A stretch of 64,000 nt of DNA from Podaxis mareebaensis (Eukaryota > Basidiomycota > Agaricomycetes > Agaricales > Agaricaceae), in contig JAEUWP010000562.1 in assembly GCA_018524725.1 (NCBI GenBank), positions 620,001-684,000 of the forward strand, given 5' to 3'. Under the pieces are notes generated by a model, which was not told where the DNA came from, searched no databases, and was given only the letters and a program-made list of their open reading frames with translations. Of the stretch, positions 22,776 through 33,853 are shown in pieces; within the stretch, counting starts at the first letter, position 1, and the number at the start of each line of letters is the position of its first letter. Made by a program: the position numbers and the translations under genes.

Positions 22776-23174
22776 GTCGTTGGCTATATTAGTGGAATAT
22801 CAAGTATAGCCATGTATCCACGGGCTTGTCGCGTGTTGTAAGTATTGTGACTTTGAACAACATTCACGCCCGCTTGTTGTACTTTGAGCTCGTGCAGCCT
22901 TTATCGAGAGGATCGCTTCGATCAGATGGATCAATCAAAAATAGCAGTCCTGTTTTCGGGCTGGATTGATGTGATGGTTTGCCTGAGACAATCACTGCAA
23001 GGCTTTCCTGGCTGACGAATTTCTCCGCGAACACATTGTCTGACTGTCATGTTTAACAGCACCCCGAAATAGAAGGAGAGGCTGGCTATAATTTGGCGGA
23101 AGGACGACCCACTTCTACATCTTCTCTCCTATCCCTGTCATCTACTCAAGGACTCTATCCGGCTGTCGTCGCGC
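22776..23174. other. Intergenic, no gene seen
   Basis: About 400 bp between the HSP20 remnant and the DUF6699-like gene. It holds a CT-rich stretch near 23115-23160 just upstream of the next ATG. Nothing else is recognised. Confidence 0.5.
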
Positions 23175-24138
23175 ATGTTTCAGAACCCAAGGAATTTCAA
23201 GCCCGGTAAACTCGCCTTGCTACATGACCCCGCCGTATGATCACTTACACGGAGTACAAGCTGATGAATATACAACTGTGTTGTGCAATGGCTTCGTAAG
23301 GGTCGATGAGAGGGAAATCCCTTTCGTACATCACCCCCAATATCGGCGTCCCTCTTTTCCTGGTTATGTCCACTCAAGTCCAGGCTATTGCTATCCGGGG
23401 TACTACCCCCCTCCTTGTGGCTCGCCTATGGGCACAACATGGCGCCATGTGCCCGTCTACTCATACAGTTCATCTCCTCAAAGCACGCCGTGTTCTACGT
23501 CTAACTCTGGGAGTTCTCAACCATGCTTCTCGACTTGTGCACGAGGTCACTCTAGCACCGCGGCGTGGAAGCGCTTCGTTGAATATCCCTCGGATATTGC
23601 ACTACATCGTCAACTACGATGGCACCATACCTGGACATCAACATGCTCTGGAATTATCTGGGACATCACTCGTCCACCTTCTGCGTCCATGACTCGCACA
23701 GAACGCCTTGCGATAGTGAAACCGGACCTGAGTGTTCCTGCTACGGAAAAGGCTGTCGAGCAATTTGAGCTGTGGACTGACCATGCCGTTCTCGCCTGTT
23801 ATATGCGTAAATGGGGACCTGTGCAAGTATCAAAGGATCCCACTGTCTTGGACCTTCTCGAGGCGATATATACATATTTGAATACACCCTTGACGGAGGA
23901 AGATCTCAAATTTATCCGTTCCACACCACAGAACATCAAACTATTGGAGGATGCTCACAAAGAACGAATCAAGGATGGATTCGACGCTATATTTGAAGTT
24001 GCAATCAAAGGTCCGTTCAGGAGATCGGATGTCGTCGGCGGACATCGTCGCTTTCAAGGTATTCGAGCAGTGAAGATGGGCGATGGGACGAACCGGCTGT
24101 ATTTCAACCTTGGCCCTGGACCTGTCCCTCGCCTTTGA
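23175..24138 (+). CDS. DUF6699-like basidiomycete protein
   Basis: Two models are possible: an intronless ORF from 23224, or ATG 23175-23177 with exon 23175-23205, intron 23206-23260 (GTAAAC...CAAG) and exon 23261-24138, giving 302 residues in frame. The N-terminal ~130 residues are Pro/Tyr/Ser-rich and low complexity. The C-terminal half begins ALHRQLRWHH, contains IIWDITRPPSA, VLDLLEAIYTYLNTPLTEED and ends with a strand-rich FQGIRAVKMGD...LYFNLGPG. This pattern is that of the DUF6699 domain, which is common and multicopy in mushroom genomes and has no known function. Family call is from pattern recognition only; the start is uncertain. Confidence 0.65.
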
Positions 24139-24644
24139 ACCCCGCGTGCTCTGCAGCTTTCCATCATTCTGGGTCCGGTATCTATCCATCATAAATTGCA
24201 TCGTGTCTCGATCCTTCGTCCACTGGGACCGCTCGTGCATCGTTGTCCTACAGCCCGCCTCTCCATCGTATATGCGCGCATTTCAAATTTTATCATATCG
24301 ACCGCTTGTATCACAGTTCATTATTCTATATCCGATCCCCAATAGACAGGTCTATAACATAATTGATAACCGGCCTAGCGTATTATCCTGTATCGTCCTT
24401 CTAGCGCTATGGATGAACAACACGCGTTGATAGCTCCTATCCTACACTGCCATGTACAAGCACAATGAAACTCGATACATCTTGATTGGTTGATGCTTTG
24501 TTTCAACAATCTAGAAAGTAGTTAAAGATTATCTGTTATCAACGATCGACTCTTCCAAGCACGTGTGTGTGACGCAATTAAGGCTGTTAATCTTTAACAT
24601 CCATTAGTACCCACACCCCATACGCCCCGACGCGTACACCACTC
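24139..24644. other. Intergenic between DUF6699-like gene and NMT1
   Basis: 506 bp. A single ACGCGT element lies at about 24630, close to the NMT1 start. Short plus-strand open frames here look non-coding. No gene or repeat is supported. Confidence 0.5.
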
Positions 24645-26737
24645 ATGGCATCAAGGGACATGTCAAAGGAACCGGATACGGACGTTCCTCCTGCGCAGGA
24701 GCACGAGGAGGAGGAAGAGGAGCAAACAGATTCCGAGGACGAAGCGCACGACCTTGATCAGGTTGTAGGGTCCTCTGCAGGCGCCAGCGGCTCAAGCATC
24801 AAGAAAAAGAAGTCCAAGGCAGCTAAGGTCCTCAGTGCGCTGAAGGGAAAATCCAAGATACCGGATGAAGTTGTAAATCAAGTGTTGAATAAGGTCAAGG
24901 CGCAGGGAAGCGTCCCTGAAGAAGACTTGACGGTGGAGAATATTAGGGAGGTGCTGGAACAGCTGAAGATCATGGACGTTGCCAAGGGCAAGGCGGGGAT
25001 TGGGGGATTCAATAAGAAAGATATGGGAGAGCACAAGGTCAGTTATGGTGACTTGTTCTAACTTTTTGGAGATTGATGTAGGGATATACGGGCAGTTCTG
25101 GGGAACGCAACCTGTGCCACAACCTGGTCTGCATGTCCTCGGTTTTCTCAATATAAAACCATGACTGATGTACGGGCTATGATAGGCGAGGGACCTCCTG
25201 TCGATGATGGATATATTGAACCTTCGAAGCCGAGGGAAGAAGTTCGCCAAGAGCCATACCCACTTCACAAAGATTTTGAATGGACTATCTTGGATATTAA
25301 CGACCCTAAACAGGTCAGTTCAATTTTGCTCCTTCAGGTGGCTGGCTTCGAGTGACATGCCTTTTCAGTGCAAAGAAGTCTACGATCTACTGTCAGCAAA
25401 CTACGTGGAGGATGATCAAGCGAGCTTCAGGTTCCAATACACCGCAGAGTTCCTACAATGGTACGCGGTTATGCACCGCCTTGCACCAAACGCTCAAATG
25501 TTTCACCTATTATAGGGCTCTTATGCCTCCAGGTTACCACAAGGAGTGGCATATTGGTGTTCGTGTGGCTGCGACAAAGAAGCTCGTGGCATTCATCTCT
25601 GGTGTGCCAGTGACTCTTCGGGTCCGCGAGAAGTACGTGTCCACTTAATTGTCATATGAGATACTCCCTAATCATCATATACAGCGTGATCAGTGCAACG
25701 GAAATCAACTACCTCTGCGTGCATAAACGACTACGATCAAAACGATTGGCGCCTATGCTCATCAAAGAGGTCACCCGCCAGACCCACCTGAAGGGTATCT
25801 TCCAAGCGATTTATACCGCTGGAGTCGTCGTTCCAACACCAGTATCGACATGCAGGTTTGGGCACTCTCGATTGACTTCACTTCCGGTCTCCTCATCTTT
25901 TACATAGGTACTTCCATCGTTCTTTGAATGTCCCCAAACTCGTGGATATTGGTTTCTGTTTTGTGCCCCGGAACATGACACAAGCTCGGATGATCCGCTT
26001 GAACGCGGTACCCGCAACGACAGCCCTCCCAGGTCTACGAGAAATGGAAGAGAAAGATGTTCTACAGATTGCTAGTCTCTTCACAAAATATATGAGACGC
26101 TTTGAGATGGTGCCGATCTACGATGTAGATGAAATTCAACATCAATTCTTAAGCGGGAGGGGGCAGGGGAACATTGGCGATGGCGGACCGGGGAGGCGGA
26201 AGGGACAGGTAACATGGGCATATGTTGTCGAAGTAAGCATTTTGCCTGCTGAACGTTTTTCTGTGTTGTTCAAATTTACTTGGCAGGATCCTGAAACTCA
26301 CCAAATTACCGACTTCTTTTCCTTCTACTCCCTCCCATCGATGGTTATCGGTAATCAGAAATATCCCTTCCTCGAAGCCGCGTATCTTTACTACTATGCA
26401 ACGGACGTCGCGTTCGAACCGAACGCAGAGGAAGACGGGCAATTGAAACGTCGTGTGCAGGCTTTGATTAACGATGCCTTCGTTATTGCCAACAATGCCA
26501 AGTTCGACGTTTTCAATGCTTTGACGTTGATGGATAACGTGCCTGTGCTCCAGGATCTCAAGGTATATTGTAATGAATTTTCGCTGAGGATATTGTGCTG
26601 ACAAAGTCTTGTAGTTTGGGCCTGGTGATGGTTTCTTGAATTTCTATCTTTACAATTGGAGGACGGCCCCTCTGGCAGGTATGGTTGCGGAGGGAGACGT
26701 CCCAGCCGGTAAAGGGATTGGTGTTGTCATGCTCTGA
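24645..26737 (+). CDS. NMT1: Glycylpeptide N-tetradecanoyltransferase (N-myristoyltransferase), 9 exons
   Basis: Exons 24645-25037, 25096-25126, 25186-25313, 25369-25460, 25516-25632, 25685-25855, 25908-26232, 26287-26562 and 26615-26737 join to 551 residues. An acidic Glu/Asp-rich N-terminus and a Lys patch (KKKKSK) precede the catalytic region. [12 protein letters not shown] and [11 protein letters not shown] match the acyl-CoA-binding start; [17 protein letters not shown] is the GNAT-like core; the C-terminal [12 protein letters not shown] and the terminal -VVML match the family, whose last carboxylate is the catalytic base. The enzyme attaches myristate to N-terminal Gly of proteins such as Arf GTPases. 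Length and all conserved blocks are intact. Confidence 0.95.
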
Positions 26738-26884
26738 AGTCCTCTGAAGTCTTACGGGTCTCTGTACGTTGTCGGGTTTCACATACATACAGTTGTGCAT
26801 TCATGGAAGAATAGTAGTACATGTGGTCCAAAGTCACGGTTACAATCCAAGGGAGACGTTCTAGTTAAGACCTTCCTCTTATAT

Positions 26885-28582
26885 TCACTCGTCGTCGCTG
26901 ATCATGATCACGTCGTCATCATCATCGACGCCAAAATCAGGCGTGGGACTCCGCTCTTTTGGTGGTTCTTTCTTGTTGCGGTTCCGTGGCTTCGGGACGG
27001 ATGCGCCACCGACACCAACAGCAACGTTCTTTGAGCCAAGGGCCTGGCCACCACTGCCCCAGTTATGTGAGCTTGTCGTGGCCTTCTCTTTGCCCTTTTC
27101 CGATGATGAGGGTTGTGATGTATCAAGTGTCCGGCCGGTGAGCGTTCGACCAGCACCACCGAACGACTGGGGAGGCGACTATCGGTTAAGAAGAGGCGCA
27201 CTTAGAATTCTAGGATTGAACTGAGAAGAGTGAAGCTAACCTTTGAACCCAGCTCAGGAGAACCGGGAGGTGGAGACGGAGGCGTATACGGTGTAACGTT
27301 GAAACCGAAGAAGAGTTGACCAAAAGGCAAGTTCAATGCGGCTGGGACTTTGTTTTCCGACTCCAGCATGTCGTTGTTCACGATACGTCGTTTGCTGAGA
27401 GGTTCAGTTGGTTATTTCTACGGGTATGGTTATCAGATGCACGTACTCGGTACGATAGATCTTGCTGCCCTCTGCCACCTCTTCGGCTTTTCTGTGACTG
27501 ATGCCCTTTCCTTTCGTCTTCCTACCTGCCAGGGTTTCACCCTTGCCCTTGAAACTCTCCCAATGATCACCACCCTTGCTCACGGCCGTCTGACCCGTGC
27601 TCGTGCCAGCGAATGCACCAGCCATGGAGGATCCAGGTCTCGACGAACCGGGAGAGTGGGAGTTCAGGTCGATCTTGAGTTTGGAGGCCATGGTGGACGG
27701 AGGAGCTGCCTTCGGACGTTCGGGCTCAACATAGCCAACAGGAGCAGCAAAGTCGACTTCAAGATCCGTATCCAAGACACTGATACCTTCACCTCCAGGT
27801 TTCGTTTCCATTACGAGCAGACCGAAGACAATAGAATTGTAGCAGATCTCGATGATATCACCTTGTGTTAGCGCTGAGAAGTTGCGCAGCGCTTGTTCGA
27901 GTCTAACGAGTCATTCTGAGTGTAATTGTAACAGAATATACTGTTGTACATACACCGCCTTGGGGTCTGAAATCTCCAAGAAATGCACTGTCTGAGCTTG
28001 TAGTTTGACAAACTTGCCCTTGGGGAGTTCAGTTCCGGTGATACGGATGGGATCACCCTCTTCGAGTCGAAGAGTTTTCATCATCCAGTATGGCAGATGC
28101 ACGACACCCTCCTCTGCAATGAATTCAAGGACACCGGCGTGCGTGGATGCTGCTGGATTGCTTGGGTTCCGGAGTTGGAATGTCCACGGCGATTCAATTT
28201 CGAGGCTGGTTAGACTTGCAAGGGCAGATGGTGGCATGATAACTATAGAAGGGGTCAACGAAGGAGTCGGAAGGGGAACGGGTGACACGGCGTACTTTTG
28301 CCACCGTAAGAAACATTATCTCGCTGTCTGCCTGGGAGCATGGCTACGCTATATGCCTTGAGATATTCATCGTAGGATCTTGGGTTTCTGTGCGTTCTTC
28401 CAAGACCATATGCACCGGGAAAACCACTACTCGGACATTAATAACGATATAAGAGGGCAGAGTAGAGCGCTGTACCCAGCAAACTGAGCAAGTAGGCCAT
28501 TAGGCCCATTCGGACCGCCAATCTGAGCACGAGTTAGCATTCACGTTTAATCAGTAAGCAATGAAAGACATACAAAGTCCAT
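26885..28582 (-). CDS. UFD1: Ubiquitin fusion degradation protein Ufd1, 7 exons
   Basis: Minus-strand exons 28574-28582, 28476-28522, 28296-28426, 27954-28242, 27447-27902, 27241-27394 and 26885-27178 join to 459 residues. The first coding exon is only 9 nt. SVAMLPGRQRDNVSYGGK, IIMPPSALASL and VHLPYWMMKTL mark the double-psi barrel UFD1 domain; GDIIEICYNSIVFGLLV follows, and the C-terminal part carries the NPFGQLFFGF-like segment (LPFGQLFFGFNV) with a Ser/Gly-rich tail ending in an acidic DDDDVIMISDDE. Ufd1 pairs with Npl4 as the Cdc48/p97 cofactor that extracts ubiquitinated substrates. The gene converges on NMT1 (147-bp gap) and diverges from CCT4. Confidence 0.94.
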
Positions 28583-28778
28583 GTTTATGACAAGAAGTTG
28601 AGGGAAGGAAGCGAGGAGGACAGGAAGGAACGCTCGTAATTATGAACGCGCAATCCGACCCGTCACATCTGTGACGTACCTCCCACCATATTTGGTATCG
28701 GACGCGTCCATCATATTCGACCTATTTACCTTGTCGACAATCTTTATTTCTTTTCTATCTTTCCTGAATCCCCACTTC
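28583..28778. promoter_or_regulatory. Divergent promoter of UFD1 and CCT4
   Basis: 196 bp between opposite start codons of two proteostasis genes. A palindrome-like TCACATCTGTGA lies near 28665-28676. Co-regulation is inferred from layout only. Confidence 0.45.
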
Positions 28779-30822
28779 ATGGCCTCAACGCAACCTACAC
28801 AGGCTCAACAGGGCGTCACAAAGAACCTGTCTGGCTCTAATGCCGCTTTTAAAGACAAGGTAAGCTTTGTTAAATATCAGACGAGATGATCAGTTGCCTT
28901 AACGCGTGTTGCAGGGCAAGCCTATGGAGCTGCGGTTGTCGAACATGGTTGCAGCCAAAGGTTGGACTTATTCCCGCTGCCAGGAGCTACGGATACTGAT
29001 ACAAACTTGATGAAGCCATCAGTGATGCTGTCCGAACATCATTGGGCCCCCGAGGCATGGATAAGATGGTATGTTTTGGTTGCCCTGATCACTCCTTTAG
29101 GCGGGCTGATCTATAAAATGGCTGTAGATTCAAACTTCGAAAGGAGAGACTATTATCACCAACGATGGCGCCACCATCCTCAAAAGTATCCAGGCCCTTC
29201 ATCCTGCAGCCAAGATGGTAGCTTTCCCCACTTTTTCGTCCTCCCGTAAATCTTACCTATCTAGTAGCTCGTGGACCTCTCTGCTGCCCAAGACGTGGAA
29301 GCTGGGGATGGCACCACATCTGTCGTTGTTCTCGCTGGAAGTTTCCTCGGTGCTGCGGAAAAGATGTTACAAAAGGGCATTCATCCTACTATCATTGCAG
29401 AGGCTTTCTTGAAAGCTTCGGCCAAGGCCGTTGAATACCTGACAGAAATGTCGACACCCGTGGACTTGAACGACAAGGGATCACTGTTGCGCGCCGCTAG
29501 CACATCCCTAAACTCCAAGGTATTGGATTTCAGACCTAACTTTTACGCTGTTAACTGAAGTCCACCTCAGATCGTATCCCAATATTCGTCAACATTGGCA
29601 CCCATCGCCGTCGCTGCAGTTACACGCCTTGTGACACCGACTTCTTCGAACGTTGATCTCCGGGATATCAGGGTTGTCAAAAAGGTTGGAGGTACCATTG
29701 AGGATACCGAACTCGTCGATGGCGTCGTTCTCAACCAAAATGTCGTCGTGTCTGCCGGAGGTCCTACAAGAATGGAGAAAGCCAAGATCGCCATTATCCA
29801 ATTCCAACTTAGCGCTCCTAAGCCAGACGTATGTCCCTTCGGTCCGCCCTTTGACATATCAAGCCTCATTTTTTCTTAGATGGACAACACAGTTGTGATC
29901 AATGACTACCGCCAGATGGATAAAGTCATCAAGGAAGGCCGCCAATACATTCTCAACCTCTGCAAACGCATCAAAAAGGCCAACTGTAACGTTCTCCTCA
30001 TTCAAAAATCAATTCTTCGCGACGCCGTCGACGATGTCTCCCTCAACTTCCTCAAACGCCTTAACATTCTTGTTGTAAAAGATGTCGAACGTGACGAGAT
30101 TGACTTCCTATCAAAAAGTCTCGGCTGCAAGCCCGTCGCCGACATCGAAGCCTTCACAGAAGACAAGCTTGGGTATGCGGACTTGGTTGAGGAGAGCAGC
30201 GAATCAGGTGTCAAAGTCGTCAAGATCACCGGCATCAAGAATAGGGGAAGGACGGTCAGCATCCTTGCCATGGGCGCTAACAACCTTGTTGTGGAGGAAT
30301 GTGAACGTAGTTTGCACGATGCTCTTTGCGTTGTTCGCTGTCTCGTCAAGAAACGGTCAGTCAACTCTCCAATTCCCCCAGGTCTGCCTGCTGACTACAT
30401 AGTTCAGTGCTCTCATCGGCGGTGGCGGCGCACCAGAAATCCATGTTTCACGTCTCCTTTCACAGTATGCCCAAACCCTCAAAGGCATGGAAGCATATTG
30501 TATCCAGGCATATGCCGAAGCTCTGGAAGTTATCCCAACTACACTGGCAGAAAATGCTGGCCTCAATCCTATCGCCATCGTAACTGAACTCCGGAATCGT
30601 CACGCTCTTGGAGATCGCAATGCTGGTATAAATGTCCGCAAGGTCAGTATCGTGACTCGTCCGCTGTCTGCCACCGCTCATTACGCCGCTTAGGGACTTA
30701 TTTCCAATATCTTAGAGGAGGACGTCGTGCAGCCACTGCTCGTTTCGACGAGTGCAGTCGAACTCGCGACAGAGACTGTTTGCCTGTTACTCAAGATCGA
30801 TGATTACGTGCAAGCGCGGTGA
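28779..30822 (+). CDS. CCT4: T-complex protein 1 subunit delta (CCT4), 9 exons
   Basis: Exons 28779-28859, 28915-28960, 29016-29068, 29128-29217, 29268-29519, 29571-29828, 29880-30355, 30408-30642 and 30694-30822 join to 539 residues, the expected length. Group II chaperonin motifs: [19 protein letters not shown], the ATPase signature [16 protein letters not shown], the apical domain with [16 protein letters not shown] (the CCT4-type block), and the C-terminal [11 protein letters not shown] and [10 protein letters not shown]. It is one of eight subunits of the cytosolic TRiC ring that folds actin and tubulin. A partial copy of exon 7 lies 3.2 kb downstream. Confidence 0.96.
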
Positions 30823-31233
30823 AGCTGGGAAGATTGAATACAGCGTTAGAGTACCAATATATGCATAATGAAAAACAACAAGCACTTCCCTCTTTAAGCA
30901 GTGTGAGGCACCGCTCTTTCCCCACCAGCGACACACTCTGTTAGGTATCCAACGTTGGCGTTGAACGCTGAACGTCGAGTAGAGATATCTTGAGAAATGT
31001 TTCTGGTAGCATGACCGAGCCGCAATGTGCATTCTTTGAAACATCATTCCGGATCATGCCTACTAGCCCACGGCATTCTTCACGGTGTTCTCAGGCAGGT
31101 GGCCCGATCGGAGAGTTGACAAGTATGTTACGGAGTAGCAAGGCCTACTAATACACAAAAAGAGGAACGAAGCAGGAGACAGAATGAAGAAATAAGCTCG
31201 GGTGGGTCCAGTGATACGCGGTCATCATTTGAG
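30823..31233. other. Convergent spacer CCT4 / GUD1-A, left end of duplicated block
   Basis: 411 bp. The part from about 31060 onwards is the homologue of 33685-33850 in the second unit (for example GTTGACAAGTATGTTACGGA against GTCGACAAGTATGCTACGAA). No separate gene is seen. Confidence 0.6.
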
Positions 31234-33035
31234 TCACTTGTGGAACGATCGACCGCCTACATGACGACCTTGAACATAGACACTGAGTATGTTTCTATCA
31301 TCTCCGCAGAACAAAAACCTCTCGAGGTTCTCTTCCAATTTCTCCTTCTCCAGTTTCTTCCTCTTCTCGGGATCTCCTTCCCCCGCGTTCGGGTCCAACT
31401 TTACTTCCTTGCCCCAAACACCTATCGCACCCGCGTCATCTAGAACACTGACCACAAGCGCATCAAAACTTTTTCCTACGGAGAAGGAACCAACTTTGTT
31501 AGAGAGGTTGCACACTTTCGCTCCTCCAAGCGTAGCAAGATAGAAAAGAGTTGGAATGGGGAGTTGGCGATTGATAAACCTCTCTTCTCGCGTCGGGTTT
31601 ATCGGCGTCTTCACCGCAAGGACTTTTGATGCTATGGATGCGTCGCGGATCACGTTAAGCATCGACACAGCATAACCACCAGATACATCCGTTCCGAGGC
31701 CGATCTAGAATTCCGTAGTAATGAGTATGTCAGTAACATGGCAGGAAAGATTGATAGCGCTACCTTCATTCCGTGGTCCAAGTATCTTCCGATAGGCGCA
31801 ACGCCACTCCTCAGGTTGAAGTTACTCGTCGGACAATGACTGATTCCTGCATTTCTCTTCTTGATCAACTCGATTTCGTCGTCCATCAAGTGGACGGCAT
31901 GTCCCAAAATTGTGGTATCTCTGAGCAAGCCATGAGAATCATACACGTCGGCATATGACTTTGCGTCGGGGTATAATTTGAGTGTGTTCAATGTTTCGGA
32001 AGGGTTCTCCGATATATGCGTCTGAATCCGTATGGTAGGTTCGCGATCGGCGATACGACCGAGTCCTTTCAGAACGTCACCTGTACACCCCATCGCGAAT
32101 CGGGGCGTTAAAATAGGTTGTACGAGAGGTTCCGATACGGGAGAAGGGAGAGAACGGATATACTCAATGAGCTTCAAGGTATCGCCGAGCGAGGTTCCCG
32201 CGTCCTTCTCCACGTAGTAATCTGGGTTTTTCTCCTTACGGTCCATGTTGCATTTCTAACAAGGGAGATTCAATATCAATGATACTCTGAAGTACAGGTA
32301 ACGACGTACCCCAACGAAAGCTCGCTGGCCCAACGGCAACGGCTTGTCAGAAAATTGATGCCACACATCAGACGTAAGAACGTCACTTGCCAAGATCATT
32401 CACAGCTTTTGCGAGAATTTTGGTAGCTTTGAGGTGAAGGGTACCATAGTAGCATGATGTCGTCGTCTGAAGCACAAAGCATGAACAAAATTTAGTGGAC
32501 TATGGGGTATAACGCACACCGCAATCGAGTGACCGACGGACGACATCTGGATAGACCTGTTCTGCATATTTTTCCTCTTTGAATTGAGCCTCCTTAGGGA
32601 ATGTGACTTTATTCAACCAGTCCAAAAGCCCGTACTGGCCGCCTCTGGCAACATTATTAGTATTTTCCCAAGACATCAGAGCTATGGGATAGGACTGACT
32701 TCCCAAGGTTAGGGTATTGTGGTGCATGCTGGGAGACGGCATTTAATCAGAGACAATTGTGATCCTGCAGAAGATACCCGTACCGTGTGGGTGTCTATGA
32801 AGCCTGGAATAATAAATTCACCTTCCCGCAGGCGCACCAATGTTATAGTCCAACGACCCTTCAAAGTCTCTATCGTTATCTCATCCCCAGCGGTGTCTAT
32901 ATCCATATGTTCATTCATCCACACGATGTCACCTGTCGGACCCAGCACAAGTAAACACTTGGGCATCGCCTTCCAGTGCCTTGGGTCAATCGGTGTAACG
33001 ACACCACCGTAAAAAGCGGTTAGAGGACACAACAT
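31234..33035 (-). CDS. GUD1: Guanine deaminase copy A, one intron with lost canonical splice sites
   Basis: Amidohydrolase of 488 codons if spliced with a shifted intron 4. Minus-strand exons: 32784-33035, 32700-32728, 32518-32644, 32404-32466 (or to 32391), 32310-32342 (or 32329), 31764-32255 and 31234-31704. Metal-site motifs FIDTHTHAPQ, THISENPSE, LGHAVHLMDD and GLGTDVSGG are all present, as is GKCNMDR. Guanine deaminase converts guanine to xanthine. Relative to copy B, the ancestral donor of intron 4 is GC instead of GT and its acceptor AG is GG, so that intron cannot be removed canonically. A cryptic pair (GTGAAT ... GACAAG) 13 nt upstream restores frame and length, replacing VNDL by PLPL. 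Either the gene uses the slid intron or it is a recent pseudogene. All other exons are intact. Confidence 0.82.
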
Positions 33036-33405
33036 GAGTGTCGATGAGTAAGAGATGGTCGACGATAGATATGAGAAGAACTATGTGCAAGCGCCTGACA
33101 CGTTGCTGGTGGAACCTGTAGAGGTTCTTAAGTCGGTTCCCTTGCATAATCACACCGAAGCCTCTTGGACTTGAGTTAAATTGGATCCCTGGTTCTGTCT
33201 CTTCGTCATCCTGGTCAAGCTGAGGTGGCAATATATGGAATCAGGGGTGTGTGCATGTGTGTATGGATGAAAAACAAAGTTAGGGGCGGATTCCATTTAT
33301 AGTGCACCTGATAGTAAGTATCCGAGTTTGGCGCCCGGCGTGGACCTGAATACAATTACCGGACTCGGAATGCAGGACTCCTGGCTCCAGTTAAGCACTT
33401 ATGAC
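33036..33405. other. GUD1-A upstream region and duplication junction
   Basis: 33036-33310 is the homologue of 35651-35930 upstream of GUD1-B, so the promoter was duplicated with the gene. 33311-33405 matches neither unit and marks the junction before the CCT4 fragment. Confidence 0.6.
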
Positions 33406-33615
33406 ACAGAAGACAAGTTTGGGTATGCAGACTTGATTGAGGAGAACAGTGAACCAGGTGCCCAAGTTGTCAAGGTCACCGGCATCAAGAATAGGGGAGG
33501 GACGGTCAGCATCCTTGCCATGAATGCAAACAACCTTGTTGTGGAGGGATGCGAACGTAGTTTGCACGATGCTCTTGTGCTGTTCACTGTCGCGTCGAGA
33601 AATGGTCAGTGTCTC
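33406..33615 (+). pseudogene. CCT4 exon-7 fragment left by tandem duplication
   Basis: About 210 bp align with the end of CCT4 exon 7 (30158-30365): KFGYADLIEENSEPGAQVVK against [20 protein letters not shown], then the conserved [12 protein letters not shown] TGIKNRGGTVSILAM and CERSLHDAL. After DAL one base is missing relative to CCT4, shifting the frame. The homology stops just past the exon end, and sequence equivalent to the region beyond CCT4 (from 31060) follows directly, so about 0.7 kb including exons 8-9 is deleted. It cannot encode a chaperonin subunit. Confidence 0.85.
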
Positions 33616-33853
33616 CCCACTTATACCGAGTCTGAGCTTTACGTGCTGAGGTCTGGCTCAGCGACATACGAAACGTCCCAACGACGGCATCCTTCGCGAT
33701 GTTCTTAGGTTGGTGACTCGATTGGAGAGTCGACAAGTATGCTACGAAGTAACAAGATCTACTAATACACGAAAAAAGGGATGAAGCAGCAGACAGAGCA
33801 AGAACGAAGAAATAAGCTCGGGTAGGTCCAGGGATACATGATCATCATTCGAG

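Noticed and set aside
23306..23692. Alternative 128-codon plus-strand ORF overlapping the DUF6699-like gene
   Set aside because: It lies in another frame of the same sequence. Only the longer frame carries the IIWDITRPPS and VLDLLEAIY blocks.
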